From: Paraplanobispora siamensis
GTDB taxonomy: Bacteria; Actinomycetota; Actinomycetes; Streptosporangiales; Streptosporangiaceae
DNA: 64,000 nucleotides
Direction: 5' to 3'
Assembly (NCBI RefSeq): GCF_016863175.1
Contig: NZ_BOOJ01000066.1
Span: 19,221 to 83,220, forward strand
Shown: piece by piece, positions 25,062-33,525 of the stretch
How positions within the stretch are numbered: the stretch's first letter is position 1
Layout: every line of letters starts with the position of its first letter
Program-made: the position numbers and the translations under genes
The notes under the pieces: generated by a model
What the model was told of the DNA's origin: nothing
Seen by the model: the letters and a program-made list of their open reading frames with translations, nothing else
The model's database searches: none

Positions 25062-27323
25062 TCACTCGTAGCGCAGGCCGATCTCTCTGACGATCTCCAC
25101 GAAGTTCTGTCCCGCGTCGGGTGCGAAGGGCCCGGGAGTGTAGGTGACGGCGGTCAGGACGCCGGAGAAGGGGAACGGCCCGCGGGCCTCGTACAGGTCC
25201 CACGAGACGGGGGAGCGGCGGTCGATCCCCACGTCGATCCCCTCGAAGGGGGACATCGCCGCGAGCATCGGCAGGCCGGCGGCCGACGCCCGCTCCCGCC
25301 CGTCGGCCAGGACGGTGACGTCCCACAGCCAGCCGCCCGGCGCCCTCACCTCCACCCGCGCGATCCGCTCCGGTGCGGCTCCGGCCCGCAACTCGTGCAT
25401 CACCCCGTAGGCGTTGAGCGCGAAGACGAGCTCCCCGTCCTCGACGTACAGCACGTAGCCGCCGCCCTGGTCGCCGTGGGCCACCAGCACGCCCTCGCCC
25501 GGCCCGGCGATCTCCGCCTCGACGGTGAAGGAGCGCCACTGCACCAGCTGGAGCGAGCGCCAGCGCTCCAGGGTGTGCAGGTCGGGCGTCAGCCGTACCG
25601 GGCCGGCGTCGGCGTGCCACGGCGGGCGCAGCAGATAGCGCAGGCGCGAGCCCTCGTCCAGCGGATACACCAGGTTCTCCCGGGCGGCCTCCTCCCAGGC
25701 CGCGGCCAGCTCGGTGACGAGGCCGGGCCGCTCGGCGGCCAGGTCGCGCAGCTGGACGCGGTCAGTGGTCTGGTCGTACAGCTCCCACTCGTGGTCGCCG
25801 AACGGGGTCAGCGGCCGGTGCCGGGTGACGATCTCCCAGCCGTCGCGGTAGAAGCCCCGGTTGCCGGCCAGCTCGAAGTACTGCTCGGTGTGGTCGTGTA
25901 CGGCCGCCGCCTCGCGCAGCGGGCCGCCCATCGAGACCCCCGTCCGGCGCAGGCCCTCGGCGGCCTCGACCCCGGTGAGGTCGAGCAGCGTCGGCAGCAG
26001 GTCGGTGACGAAGGCCCACCGGTCGCGCAGCCCCGAGGCCTCCAGGCCCGCGGGCCAGGAGAACAGCAGCGGCACCGAGTGGCCGCCCGCGTGCGTGTTG
26101 ATCTTGTAGAGCCGGAAGGGCGTGTTGGAGACCGTCGCCCAGCCGCGCGGGTAGTGCGCCAGCACCCGCGGCCCGCCGACCAGGTCGATCCCGGCCAGGT
26201 CGGCGGTGAAGTCCTCGCGGTCGTGGCCGCTGTTCTTCGACAGGAGCGTACGGAAGTACTGCGTGGTGCCGCGCTCCTCGCCCTCCCGGGAGCCGCCGTT
26301 GTCGGAGGTGAAGATGAAGATCGTGTTCTCCAGCTCGCCGAGCTCCTCCAGGACGGCGCGCAGCCGTCCCGTGCTCGCGTCGATGCTGGAGATCATCGCC
26401 GCGTAGACCTCCATGTACCTGGCGAACAGCCGGCGCTCGTCCCCGCTCAGGGAGTCCCAGGCCGGGACGTCGTCGCCGGGCACGGCGTCGCGGGGCGGCA
26501 GGGGAGTGCCCGGCGGGAACAGGCCCAGCTCGATCTGGCGCCGGTGCCTGCGCTCCCGGATCACGTCCCAGCCCGCGTCGTAGACGCCCCGGTGCGCGGC
26601 GATGTCCTCCGCCTTCGCCTGGAGCGGCGCGTGCGCGGCGCCGTGCGCGAAGTACAGGAAGAACGGCCGGCCCGGGTCCGCGGCCCTGAGCCGGCGGATC
26701 ATGCCGGCGGCCCGGTCGGTGAGGTCGTCGGTCAGGTAGTAGCCGTCGGCATAGCGGTCCACCTCGACCGTGTGGTTGTCCTCCACCAGCCGGTGCGGAT
26801 GGTGGAAGTTGGTGAAGGCCTCCAGGAAACCGTAGAAGCGCTCGAACCCCCGCTGCAGCGGCCAGGCGTGCCGGGGCCCGGCGTCCGACATGTCGGAGTC
26901 CTTGGTCAGGTGCCACTTGCCGACCGCGAACGTGGCCCACCCGGCGTCCCGGAAGATCTCGGCGGCGGTGACCGCGTCACGGGAGATCTCCCCGGCGTAC
27001 CCGGGGAAGCCCGGGTCGGAGTTGGCGACGTGCCCGACCCCGGCCAGGTGCGGGTTGACCCCGGTCAGCAGCGCCGCCCTGGTCGGCGAGCACATGGGGG
27101 TGACGTGGAAGTTCGTCCACTGCACCCCGCCGGCGGCCAGCGCGTCCAGGTGCAGGGTGGGGATCTCCGACCCGTAGCACCCCAGATCGGAGAAGCCCAC
27201 GTCGTCGGCGAGCACGATGACGATGTTGGGCCTGCCCGCCGCCGACGCCCGCGGCGGCCACCACGACTCCGACCCCGCGAACGTCCGCCCCACCCGCCCG
27301 GGGAAACCCTCGTACTCGATCAT
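25062..27323 (-). CDS. Arylsulfatase (type I, formylglycine)
   Basis: Hydrolyses sulfate esters. The metal site begins with NIVIVLADDVGFSDLG (about 34-49), and the CSPTRAALLTG motif (near 82-92) contains the Cys converted to formylglycine by an FGE. Further metal ligands appear in FTSDNGGS. The C-terminal 200 residues form a jelly-roll-like accessory domain. No signal peptide is visible, so it is cytoplasmic or leaves by an unusual route. At 753 residues it belongs to the longer AtsA/BetC-like group. Substrate unknown. Confidence 0.92.
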   Translation of the reverse strand: MIEYEGFPGRVGRTFAGSESWWPPRASAAGRPNIVIVLADDVGFSDLGCYGSEIPTLHLDALAAGGVQWTNFHVTPMCSPTRAALLTGVNPHLAGVGHVANSDPGFPGYAGEISRDAVTAAEIFRDAGWATFAVGKWHLTKDSDMSDAGPRHAWPLQRGFERFYGFLEAFTNFHHPHRLVEDNHTVEVDRYADGYYLTDDLTDRAAGMIRRLRAADPGRPFFLYFAHGAAHAPLQAKAEDIAAHRGVYDAGWDVIRERRHRRQIELGLFPPGTPLPPRDAVPGDDVPAWDSLSGDERRLFARYMEVYAAMISSIDASTGRLRAVLEELGELENTIFIFTSDNGGSREGEERGTTQYFRTLLSKNSGHDREDFTADLAGIDLVGGPRVLAHYPRGWATVSNTPFRLYKINTHAGGHSVPLLFSWPAGLEASGLRDRWAFVTDLLPTLLDLTGVEAAEGLRRTGVSMGGPLREAAAVHDHTEQYFELAGNRGFYRDGWEIVTRHRPLTPFGDHEWELYDQTTDRVQLRDLAAERPGLVTELAAAWEEAARENLVYPLDEGSRLRYLLRPPWHADAGPVRLTPDLHTLERWRSLQLVQWRSFTVEAEIAGPGEGVLVAHGDQGGGYVLYVEDGELVFALNAYGVMHELRAGAAPERIARVEVRAPGGWLWDVTVLADGRERASAAGLPMLAAMSPFEGIDVGIDRRSPVSWDLYEARGPFPFSGVLTAVTYTPGPFAPDAGQNFVEIVREIGLRYE

Positions 27324-27366
27324 GCGCGGATTATAGGAATCGGCCGCGCCGAATCCTTGTCACCGC

Positions 27367-27440
27367 CGTACAGAGATTGCCGGCCGTACGGAGACTTCCG
27401 GTCGTACAGAGGCCCTGGGGCGGGCGGGCGGGCGGGCGCG
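27367..27440. repeat. 18-bp tandem repeat and GGGC run
   Basis: CGTACAGAGATTGCCGGC and its variant CGTACGGAGACTTCCGGT stand in tandem with a partial third copy (starts 27367, 27385, 27403; period exactly 18). A run of five CGGG units follows near 27420. It fills the gap between the sulfatase start and the DUF885 stop. Confidence 0.75.
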
Positions 27441-27451
27441 AAGGCCCCGCG

Positions 27452-29086
27452 TCAGGCGATGCGGCGCAGGGCCTCGGCCAGGTTGGCCAGGCCGATTGGG
27501 CCCAGGTTCAGGGCGGCGGTGTGCCAGCCGCGCAGGTCGAAGCCGGCGCCCAGGCGCTGCCGGGCCTCCTCGCGGGCGGCCAGCCAGGCGCGCTCGCCGA
27601 GCTTGTAGGACGGCGCCTGGCCCGGCCAGCCGAAGTAGCGGACCACCTCGGCGTGGACCCGGTGCGGCTCGCACCGGCCGCGCTCGCGCAGCACCTCGCA
27701 CGCCTTGTCGAAGGTCCACTTCGAGCCGTCGGGCAGCGGCAGGTCCAGGTGGACGCCGATGTCGATGACCACCCGGGCGGCCCGCAGCGCCGACCCGCCG
27801 AGCATGCCCAGACGGGTGCCCGGCTCGGTGAACCAGCCCAGCTCGTCGGCCAGCCTCTCGGCGTACAGCGCCCAGCCCTCGCCGTGACCGCTCACCCAGG
27901 AGTTCCTGCCGAAGCGCGACAGGCTCTCCCCGGCCACCCGGGTCTGGCCGAGCTGCAGGTGGTGGCCGGGCACGCCCTCGTGGAAGACCGTGGTCAGCTC
28001 GTTCCAGGTGGTGAACCGCTCTCCGGCGCCCTCGCCCACCGGCCACCAGGTACGGCCGGGCCGGGACAGGTCCTCGCTCGGCGAGGTGTAGTAGGCCGCG
28101 CCCGAGGTCGAGCCGAGGGCCAGGGTCACATCCACCCGGCGCAGCGGCTCGGCGATGTCGAAGTGGGTGCCGTGGAGCCGCTCGATCGCCTCGTCGTGGC
28201 GCTCCTGCAGCCAGCCCCGGTAGGCGTCCAGGCCCTCGACGAAGTGCCTCTCGTTGAGGATCGCGGTCGCCTCCCGCACCGACGCGCCGGGCCGGACCCG
28301 GTCCGCCTCGGCGGCCAGTTCCGCCTCGATCCGGGCCAGCTCGGCCCAGCCCCACTCGTAGGCGTCCACCGGGTCGACGTCGGCGCCCAGGCTTATCCGG
28401 GCGTTCACCGCGTAGCGCTCCGCGCCGACCGGGTCGGCCTCGGCGGCCCGGGGGGCGTAGTCCTCCCGCAGGTAGCGGGCGGTCTCCAGGTAGGCGGCGT
28501 ACGCGGCCGCCGCGCCCTCCTCCAGGGCGGCCCGCGCCGGTCCGTCGCCGTAGGAGGCGATCAGGCTCGCATGCGTGGCGGCGGTCGCGAACAGCTCGAC
28601 CTGCACCGCCAGCTCCAGCGCCTGGCGGCGGGCCGCGGCCAGGCCGCGCGAGAGCCCCTCCTCCAGGCTCGCCCGCCAGCCGCCGAGCATCTCCGGCATG
28701 CCCGCCAGCCGCGCCGCCACATTGCGCCAGTCGTCCTCGGTCTCGTGCGGCAGCAGGTCCACGCCGTCGCGCAGGTCGGTGACCGGGCCGAACGGCGCCC
28801 GCACGTCCCGCAGCGGCTCACCGATCTCATGCCAGGCGAGCTCGGCCTCCAGGCGTTCGCGCAGGTGCGCGGCGGCCCGCGTGTCGGCCTTGCCCTCCGG
28901 CTCCAGCGTGCCGAGCCTGTCCAGGGTCCGGCTGATGAGAGCGGCCCGGGCGGCGATCCCGTCGGGCCCGTAGTCGGAGGTGGCGGCGAACTCGACGTCG
29001 ATCCCGTGAGCCGCGGCCCCGACCGGGTCGAGGGCGGCGGAGCGGGTGACGTAGTCGTCGCAGAGATCGAATATCGGGCTCGTCAT
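27452..29086 (-). CDS. DUF885 family predicted metallo-carboxypeptidase
   Basis: Cytoplasmic protein of a family related to M32-like zinc peptidases. The metal motif is VFHEGVPGHHLQLGQ (His/Glu/His), about residues 370-384, at the usual position; the full length of 544 residues is normal. Function in actinomycetes is unknown. The nearby sulfatase and the divergent iron-uptake operon give no further clue. Confidence 0.85.
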   Translation of the reverse strand: MTSPIFDLCDDYVTRSAALDPVGAAAHGIDVEFAATSDYGPDGIAARAALISRTLDRLGTLEPEGKADTRAAAHLRERLEAELAWHEIGEPLRDVRAPFGPVTDLRDGVDLLPHETEDDWRNVAARLAGMPEMLGGWRASLEEGLSRGLAAARRQALELAVQVELFATAATHASLIASYGDGPARAALEEGAAAAYAAYLETARYLREDYAPRAAEADPVGAERYAVNARISLGADVDPVDAYEWGWAELARIEAELAAEADRVRPGASVREATAILNERHFVEGLDAYRGWLQERHDEAIERLHGTHFDIAEPLRRVDVTLALGSTSGAAYYTSPSEDLSRPGRTWWPVGEGAGERFTTWNELTTVFHEGVPGHHLQLGQTRVAGESLSRFGRNSWVSGHGEGWALYAERLADELGWFTEPGTRLGMLGGSALRAARVVIDIGVHLDLPLPDGSKWTFDKACEVLRERGRCEPHRVHAEVVRYFGWPGQAPSYKLGERAWLAAREEARQRLGAGFDLRGWHTAALNLGPIGLANLAEALRRIA

Positions 29087-29172
29087 CTGCGCACCCTAGC
29101 CGACGGCGACCAGGTCCGGCCGGGCCGGCGGGTTCGGGCGGCAGGGGCCCGCCAACGGACCTCAAGGAAAAG

Positions 29173-29191
29173 TTAGGTTAGGCTTTCCTAA
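29173..29191 (+). promoter_or_regulatory. Iron box (IdeR/DmdR) before siderophore operon
   Basis: TTAGGTTAGGCTTTCCTAA differs from the consensus TTAGGTTAGGCTAACCTAA at two central bases. It lies about 140 bp before the siderophore-interacting protein gene, so an iron-loaded DtxR-family regulator should repress this operon. Confidence 0.85.
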
Positions 29192-29331
29192 ACAAATTGA
29201 TCAGTGATCTCCGTGGACCCCCGTGCCGCGCCTGCGGCGGCCTCACGGCGCCCGCGCCGGGGCCCCGGACGGGCCCGGAGAGATCCCGTGAAGGGCCCCG
29301 TAGACATCCCACGAAGGGACTGTGAGAACCC

Positions 29332-30144
29332 ATGACCCCGCCGCGCCCCGCCGTCGTCCGGCATCCCCTCGCCTACCGGCTGCTCGAGGTCAGGCGGGTG
29401 GACCGGATCACTCCCGGCACCGTGCGCGTCACCCTGGCGGGCGCGGAGCTGGAGGGCTTCCGCGAGCAGGCGCCCACCGACCACGTCAAGCTCTGCTTCC
29501 CCGCGCCCGGCGCCGAGTTGCCGGTCCCGGCCGTCGTCGAGGACGACGCCTGGGCGCGGGGCCCGGTCGAGCCGATCACCCGTGACTACACCGTCCGCCA
29601 CTACCGGCCCGAGGCGCTGGAGCTGGATGTGGACATGGTCGTGCACGGCGACGGCGTCGCTTCCGCCTGGGCGGAGCGCGCCGAGCCCGGGATGCGGCTC
29701 GGGGTCCTCGGACCGCGCGGTTCGGTGGTCGTGCCCCCGGCCTACGACTGGTACCTGCTGGCCGCCGAGGAGACGGGGATCCCCGCACTGGGCCGCTGGC
29801 TGGAGGCGCTGCCCGCCGGGGTGAAGGTGATCGCGTTCGCCGAGGTCGCGGGCCCGCAGGAGGAGCAACCGCTGGCCGTGCGCGACGGCGTCCGCCTGAC
29901 CTGGCTGCACCGGGGCGCCGCCGAGCCCGGGACGACCGACCTGCTGGAGCGGGCCATCCGGGCGGCCGACCTGCCCGGCGGCACGGGCTACGCCTGGGTC
30001 GCGGGCGAGGCCCGCACGCTCAGGCCGATCCGCCGCCACCTGCGGGAGGAACGCGGTCTGGCCCCGGAGCAGGTCGACGTCGACGGCTACTGGAAGCGCG
30101 GCGAGGCCGACCACGACCACCACCGAGACGACGAGGACGAGTGA
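29332..30144 (+). CDS. Siderophore-interacting FAD-binding protein (ViuB-like)
   Basis: Cytoplasmic flavin reductase that frees iron from imported ferric siderophores. The FAD/NAD(P)H-reductase pattern is clear: RVTLAG, the FAD-binding RDYTVRHYRP (usually RxYTxR), the AEETGIPALGRWLEALP nucleotide site and the C-terminal GEARTLRPIRRHLREERG and YWKRG. First gene of an iron-box-controlled operon; its stop overlaps the GTG of the following 63-codon ORF (GTGA). Confidence 0.93.
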   Translation: MTPPRPAVVRHPLAYRLLEVRRVDRITPGTVRVTLAGAELEGFREQAPTDHVKLCFPAPGAELPVPAVVEDDAWARGPVEPITRDYTVRHYRPEALELDVDMVVHGDGVASAWAERAEPGMRLGVLGPRGSVVVPPAYDWYLLAAEETGIPALGRWLEALPAGVKVIAFAEVAGPQEEQPLAVRDGVRLTWLHRGAAEPGTTDLLERAIRAADLPGGTGYAWVAGEARTLRPIRRHLREERGLAPEQVDVDGYWKRGEADHDHHRDDEDE

Positions 30145-30332
30145 CCCGCCCCGCTCCGCGCACCCGGATCCGCCCCGCTCCGCGCACCCGGAGCCTCCCC
30201 GCACCCGCCTCACCGGACCGCCGGAGCATTCCCGTACACACCTCACCCGACCGCCGGAGGGTCCTCGTGTCCGCCTCACCCGATCGCCGGGGGATCTTCC
30301 CGCCGGTCGCCCCCGTCCGCCGGAGGGCCTGA
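30141..30332 (+). CDS. 63-codon repeat ORF coupling SIP and permease genes
   Basis: An open frame whose GTG overlaps the SIP stop and whose TGA overlaps the ATG of the first permease (TGATG). The DNA is built of tandem repeats (CGCCCCGCTCCGCGCACCCGGA-like, twice, then three CCTCACCCGACCGCCGGAG-like units), giving a basic peptide with ASPDRR repeats. It has no known domain. It may be an incidental repeat expansion kept in frame so that ribosomes reach the permease gene; production of a stable protein is doubtful. Confidence 0.35.
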   Translation: MTRPAPRTRIRPAPRTRSLPAPASPDRRSIPVHTSPDRRRVLVSASPDRRGIFPPVAPVRRRA

Positions 30333-31315
30333 TGCGGTGGACCGGACTCGCCGTCTCCTTCGCGGCCCTGGGCGTCGTGGCGGTGCTCAGCATCACGGTC
30401 GGCGCCCAGGCGATCCCGCTGGAGGAGGTCTGGCAGCAGCTGTGGAACCCCACCGGCGGGGAGAGCGCCGCGATCGTCCACGACCTGCGCGTGCCCCGGA
30501 CGCTCCTGGGCCTGTGCGTCGGCACCGCGCTCGGCCTGGCCGGGGCGCTCATGCAGGGGCTCACCCGCAACCCGCTGGCCGACCCCGGCCTGCTCGGCGT
30601 CAACTCCGGGGCGTCGCTGGCCGTGGTCGGCTCCATCGTGTTCTTCGACGTCACGGACATGCGGACCTGGGTGTGGTTCTCCATGGCGGGCGCGGCCCTG
30701 GCCGCCGCCGCCGTCTACGCCCTGGGCGCGACGGGACGCGGCGCGGCCGGTCCCGCCCGGCTGGTGCTGGCCGGCGCGGCCGTCAGCGCCGCCCTGCTCT
30801 CGGCCGTCGAGGCGATGCTCACCCTGGACGCCGGGGCGTTCGACCGGTGGCGTTTCTGGGACGTGGGCGCGCTCGCGGGCCGGGACGCGGCGGTCGTCGC
30901 GGAGATCGCGCCGTTCGTCGCCGTGGGCGCCGTGCTCGCGCTCGGGCTCGGGCGGGGGCTCAACGCCATCGCCCTGGGCGAGCAGGCCGGCCAGGGGCTG
31001 GGCGTGAACCTGCCCCGGGTCCGGCTCGGCGGGGCCGCGGCGATCATGCTGCTCTGCGGCGCGGCCACCGCCGCCGCCGGGCCCATCGGGTTCATCGGGC
31101 TCATGGCCCCGCACGCCGTACGCGCCTTCACCGGGCCGGACAACCGCTGGGTCCTGGCCTACTCGGCCGTCCTGGCCCCGGCCCTGCTGCTCACCGCCGA
31201 CGTCGTCGGCAGGGTGGTGGTACGGCCGGGCGAACTGGAGAGCGGCATCGTCACCGCGTTCGTCGGAGCCCCGGTCCTGATCTACCTCCTGCGCCGCCGG
31301 GCCGTCCGCCTGTGA
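30332..31315 (+). CDS. Iron-siderophore ABC transporter permease (FecCD)
   Basis: Nine- to ten-helix permease with the family motifs LRVPRTLLGLCVGTALGLAG and GLTRNPLADPGLLGVNSG near the start and GPIGFIGLMAPHAVR, which contacts the ATPase. It forms a heterodimer with the next gene's product. ATG overlaps the stop of the preceding repeat ORF; GGAGGGCC is 5 nt upstream. Confidence 0.93.
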   Translation: MRWTGLAVSFAALGVVAVLSITVGAQAIPLEEVWQQLWNPTGGESAAIVHDLRVPRTLLGLCVGTALGLAGALMQGLTRNPLADPGLLGVNSGASLAVVGSIVFFDVTDMRTWVWFSMAGAALAAAAVYALGATGRGAAGPARLVLAGAAVSAALLSAVEAMLTLDAGAFDRWRFWDVGALAGRDAAVVAEIAPFVAVGAVLALGLGRGLNAIALGEQAGQGLGVNLPRVRLGGAAAIMLLCGAATAAAGPIGFIGLMAPHAVRAFTGPDNRWVLAYSAVLAPALLLTADVVGRVVVRPGELESGIVTAFVGAPVLIYLLRRRAVRL

Positions 31316-31346
31316 GCCGTCTTCCCGTCCCGAAGGACCCCTCGCC

Positions 31347-32387
31347 GTGAGCGTCTACCGCATCCTCAGCACTCCCTCCCGCCGGATCTCCGTGCGGGTC
31401 CACCTCCGCGCCTCGGCGGTCGTCGCGGTCCTGCTGGCCGCCACGGCCGCGGTCGTGCTGGTCGCCATGGGCACCGGGTCCGCGGTGCCGGTCGGCGACG
31501 TCGTCAGGACCCTGCTCGGCGGGGGCGACGCCATGAGCGAGATGGTCGTCTACGAGCTCCGCGCCCCGCGGGCGGCGCTCGCCCTCCTGGTCGGGGCGGC
31601 GCTCGGCGCCGGTGGCGCCATCGTGCAGAGCCTGTCACGCAACCCGCTCGGCAGCCCGGACGTCGTCGGGGTGAACGCCGGTGCGGCGGCGGGCGCGGTC
31701 CTGGTGATCCTCGTCGTCGGCGCCCCCACACCCCTGGGCGTCGCCGCAGGCGCGCTGGCCTGCGGCCTGGCCGCGGCTCTGGCGGTCTACGCGCTGTCCT
31801 ACACGCGCGGGGTGCAGGGCACCCGGCTGATCCTGGTGGGCGTCGCCGTCACCGCCATGCTCCATTCGGTCATCGCCTACCTGCTGACCAGGGCCGATCT
31901 GTACGAGTCGCAGGGCGCCAAGGTGTGGCTGGTGGGCAGCCTGGCCGGAGCGGGCTGGGAGCGGGTGGGGCCGGTGGCGGCGGCGACGGCCGTACTGCTG
32001 CCCGCCGCGCTGGTGCTGGGCCGGTCGCTGGGCACCATGGAGATGGGCGACGACGCGGCCGGCGCCCTCGGCCTGCGGGTGGAGCGCCTGCGCTTCGCCC
32101 TGCTGCTGGTGGCCGTGGCGTTGTCCGGGACGGCGGTCTCCGCCGCCGGTCCCATCGCCTTCGTGGCCCTGGCCGCCCCGCAGCTCGCCCGGAGGCTGAC
32201 CCGGGCCCCGGGGGCGGGCGTCGCCGCGGCCTCGGCCGCCGGCGCCCTGCTGCTGGCGACCGCCGACCTGGCGGTCCAGCGGCTGCCGACCCCCGGCCAG
32301 CTGCCCGTGGGGGTGCTGACCGGGGGCCTGGGCGGCCTCTACCTCGCCTGGCTGCTCCACCGCGAGTGGCGGGCGGGCCGCTCCTGA
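31347..32387 (+). CDS. Iron-siderophore ABC transporter permease (FecCD), second subunit
   Basis: Partner of the preceding permease, with LRAPRAALALLVGAALGAGGA, SLSRNPLGSPDVVGVNAG and GPIAFVALAAPQLARRL. GTG start 31 bp after the previous stop, AAGGA upstream. It converges with the binding-protein gene, leaving only 37 bp between stops. No ATP-binding subunit is encoded in this cluster, so an ATPase from another locus must serve it. Confidence 0.93.
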   Translation: MSVYRILSTPSRRISVRVHLRASAVVAVLLAATAAVVLVAMGTGSAVPVGDVVRTLLGGGDAMSEMVVYELRAPRAALALLVGAALGAGGAIVQSLSRNPLGSPDVVGVNAGAAAGAVLVILVVGAPTPLGVAAGALACGLAAALAVYALSYTRGVQGTRLILVGVAVTAMLHSVIAYLLTRADLYESQGAKVWLVGSLAGAGWERVGPVAAATAVLLPAALVLGRSLGTMEMGDDAAGALGLRVERLRFALLLVAVALSGTAVSAAGPIAFVALAAPQLARRLTRAPGAGVAAASAAGALLLATADLAVQRLPTPGQLPVGVLTGGLGGLYLAWLLHREWRAGRS

Positions 32388-32424
32388 CCACCGGATGCGG
32401 GAGCGGCCCGGAGCGGGCGCGGCG

Positions 32425-33435
32425 TCAGCCGGTGAACTGCCTCTCGATGCGGTCGATGACGTTGGACGCGCTGTAGTAGTCGATGCGGAAGGAGTCGAGG
32501 CCCAGGTCGTAGACCCGCTTGTCGGCGACGGCGGACAGGTCCTTCCAGAGCGGCTTGGCCTGGGTGGCGGTGATCTCGTCGGGGCTGTGGCTGACGAAGA
32601 AGAGTGAGCTGTCGCCGAACGCCTTGACCACGTTCTCCTGCGCGACGCTCACGATGTCCTTGCGATCACCGCCCTCCCGGGTGTCGGCAGCGGCCAGGGA
32701 GGAGTCGAGGGGGTGGAGGGTGAAGCCGAGGGAGGCGAGCAGCGCGCCCTGGGCGGAGGCCTCGGTGAACACGGGGATGTCGGTGTTGTTGTCGCGCAGC
32801 AGCACCGCGTCCTGCCCGGGCCTCTTGATCGCGCTCTTCACCTCGGCGACGCGCCGGTCGTAGTCGGCGATGACCTTCTGCGCGTTCGCCTCCAGGCCCA
32901 GCGCGCCGCCCAGCTTGGTCGTGAGCTCCTGCCAGGAGAGGTTGTCGTGGCGGAACAGCACGGTCGGCGCGATGCTCTTCAGCCGGTCGTAGATCTTCAG
33001 GGTGCTGTCCGCGCCGGACGCCGAACCGATGATCAGGTCGGGCTCGGCCGCGATGACCTTCTCGATGTCGGCCTCGAAGCCCTGGTAGAGCACCTGGACG
33101 CCGCGCTGCTCGGCGACGTCGGCCCACTGGGAGAAGAACCCGTTGGCCGCCGTGATCGGGCTGGGCGGGGTGGCCTGGGAGGCGATCAGCGGAGCCTCCA
33201 GCGCGAGCAGGTGGCCGGTCAGGGTGACGGCCACCGAGACGACGCGCTTGGGGGAGGCCGGCACCTCCGTGGTGCCCGCCTCGTGCTGGACGCTCCGCGT
33301 CCCGCCCGTGCTCGCGGCGCCGGTCGCGCTCTGCGCCGGGGCGGCGTCCGTGCCGGACCCGCAGGCTGCCAGGCCCAGCGCGGTGGCCGCCGCGACGACG
33401 GCGGCGGCCCAGCGCCGGCGGATAGATGCCCTCAT
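32425..33435 (-). CDS. Iron-siderophore ABC transporter binding lipoprotein
   Basis: FepB/FecB-type lipoprotein: signal peptide with lipobox LGLAACGS (Cys about 26), then the TroA-like fold with KRVVSVAVTLTGHLLAL and AAEPDLIIGSASG. It binds the ferric siderophore outside the membrane. Transcribed towards the permease operon but from its own iron-box promoter. GAGAG 4-9 nt before ATG. Confidence 0.92.
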   Translation of the reverse strand: MRASIRRRWAAAVVAAATALGLAACGSGTDAAPAQSATGAASTGGTRSVQHEAGTTEVPASPKRVVSVAVTLTGHLLALEAPLIASQATPPSPITAANGFFSQWADVAEQRGVQVLYQGFEADIEKVIAAEPDLIIGSASGADSTLKIYDRLKSIAPTVLFRHDNLSWQELTTKLGGALGLEANAQKVIADYDRRVAEVKSAIKRPGQDAVLLRDNNTDIPVFTEASAQGALLASLGFTLHPLDSSLAAADTREGGDRKDIVSVAQENVVKAFGDSSLFFVSHSPDEITATQAKPLWKDLSAVADKRVYDLGLDSFRIDYYSASNVIDRIERQFTG

Positions 33436-33456
33436 GACTCTCCTGCTCTCAGGGTG

Positions 33457-33486
33457 CCTAACCTAACTTAGGTAAGGCTAACCTAA
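33457..33486 (-). promoter_or_regulatory. Overlapping iron boxes before siderophore-binding gene
   Basis: TTAGGTAAGGCTAACCTAA (33468-33486) differs from the IdeR/DmdR consensus at one position. A second, overlapping half-turned site, TAACCTAACTTAGGTAA, lies beside it (33459-33475). Two dimers bound on opposite faces is typical for DtxR-family repressors. Confidence 0.85.
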
Positions 33487-33525
33487 ATAGCTCTCGAAGG
33501 TCGATGCGGGCCCCGGTGGGACGGC

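Noticed and set aside
24903..27608. 901-codon plus-strand ORF opposite the sulfatase gene
   Set aside because: Low-complexity, Gly/Arg/Val-rich antisense reading typical of high-GC DNA; the minus strand has a complete sulfatase.
27377..29176. 599-codon plus-strand ORF opposite the DUF885 gene
   Set aside because: Antisense shadow without domains.
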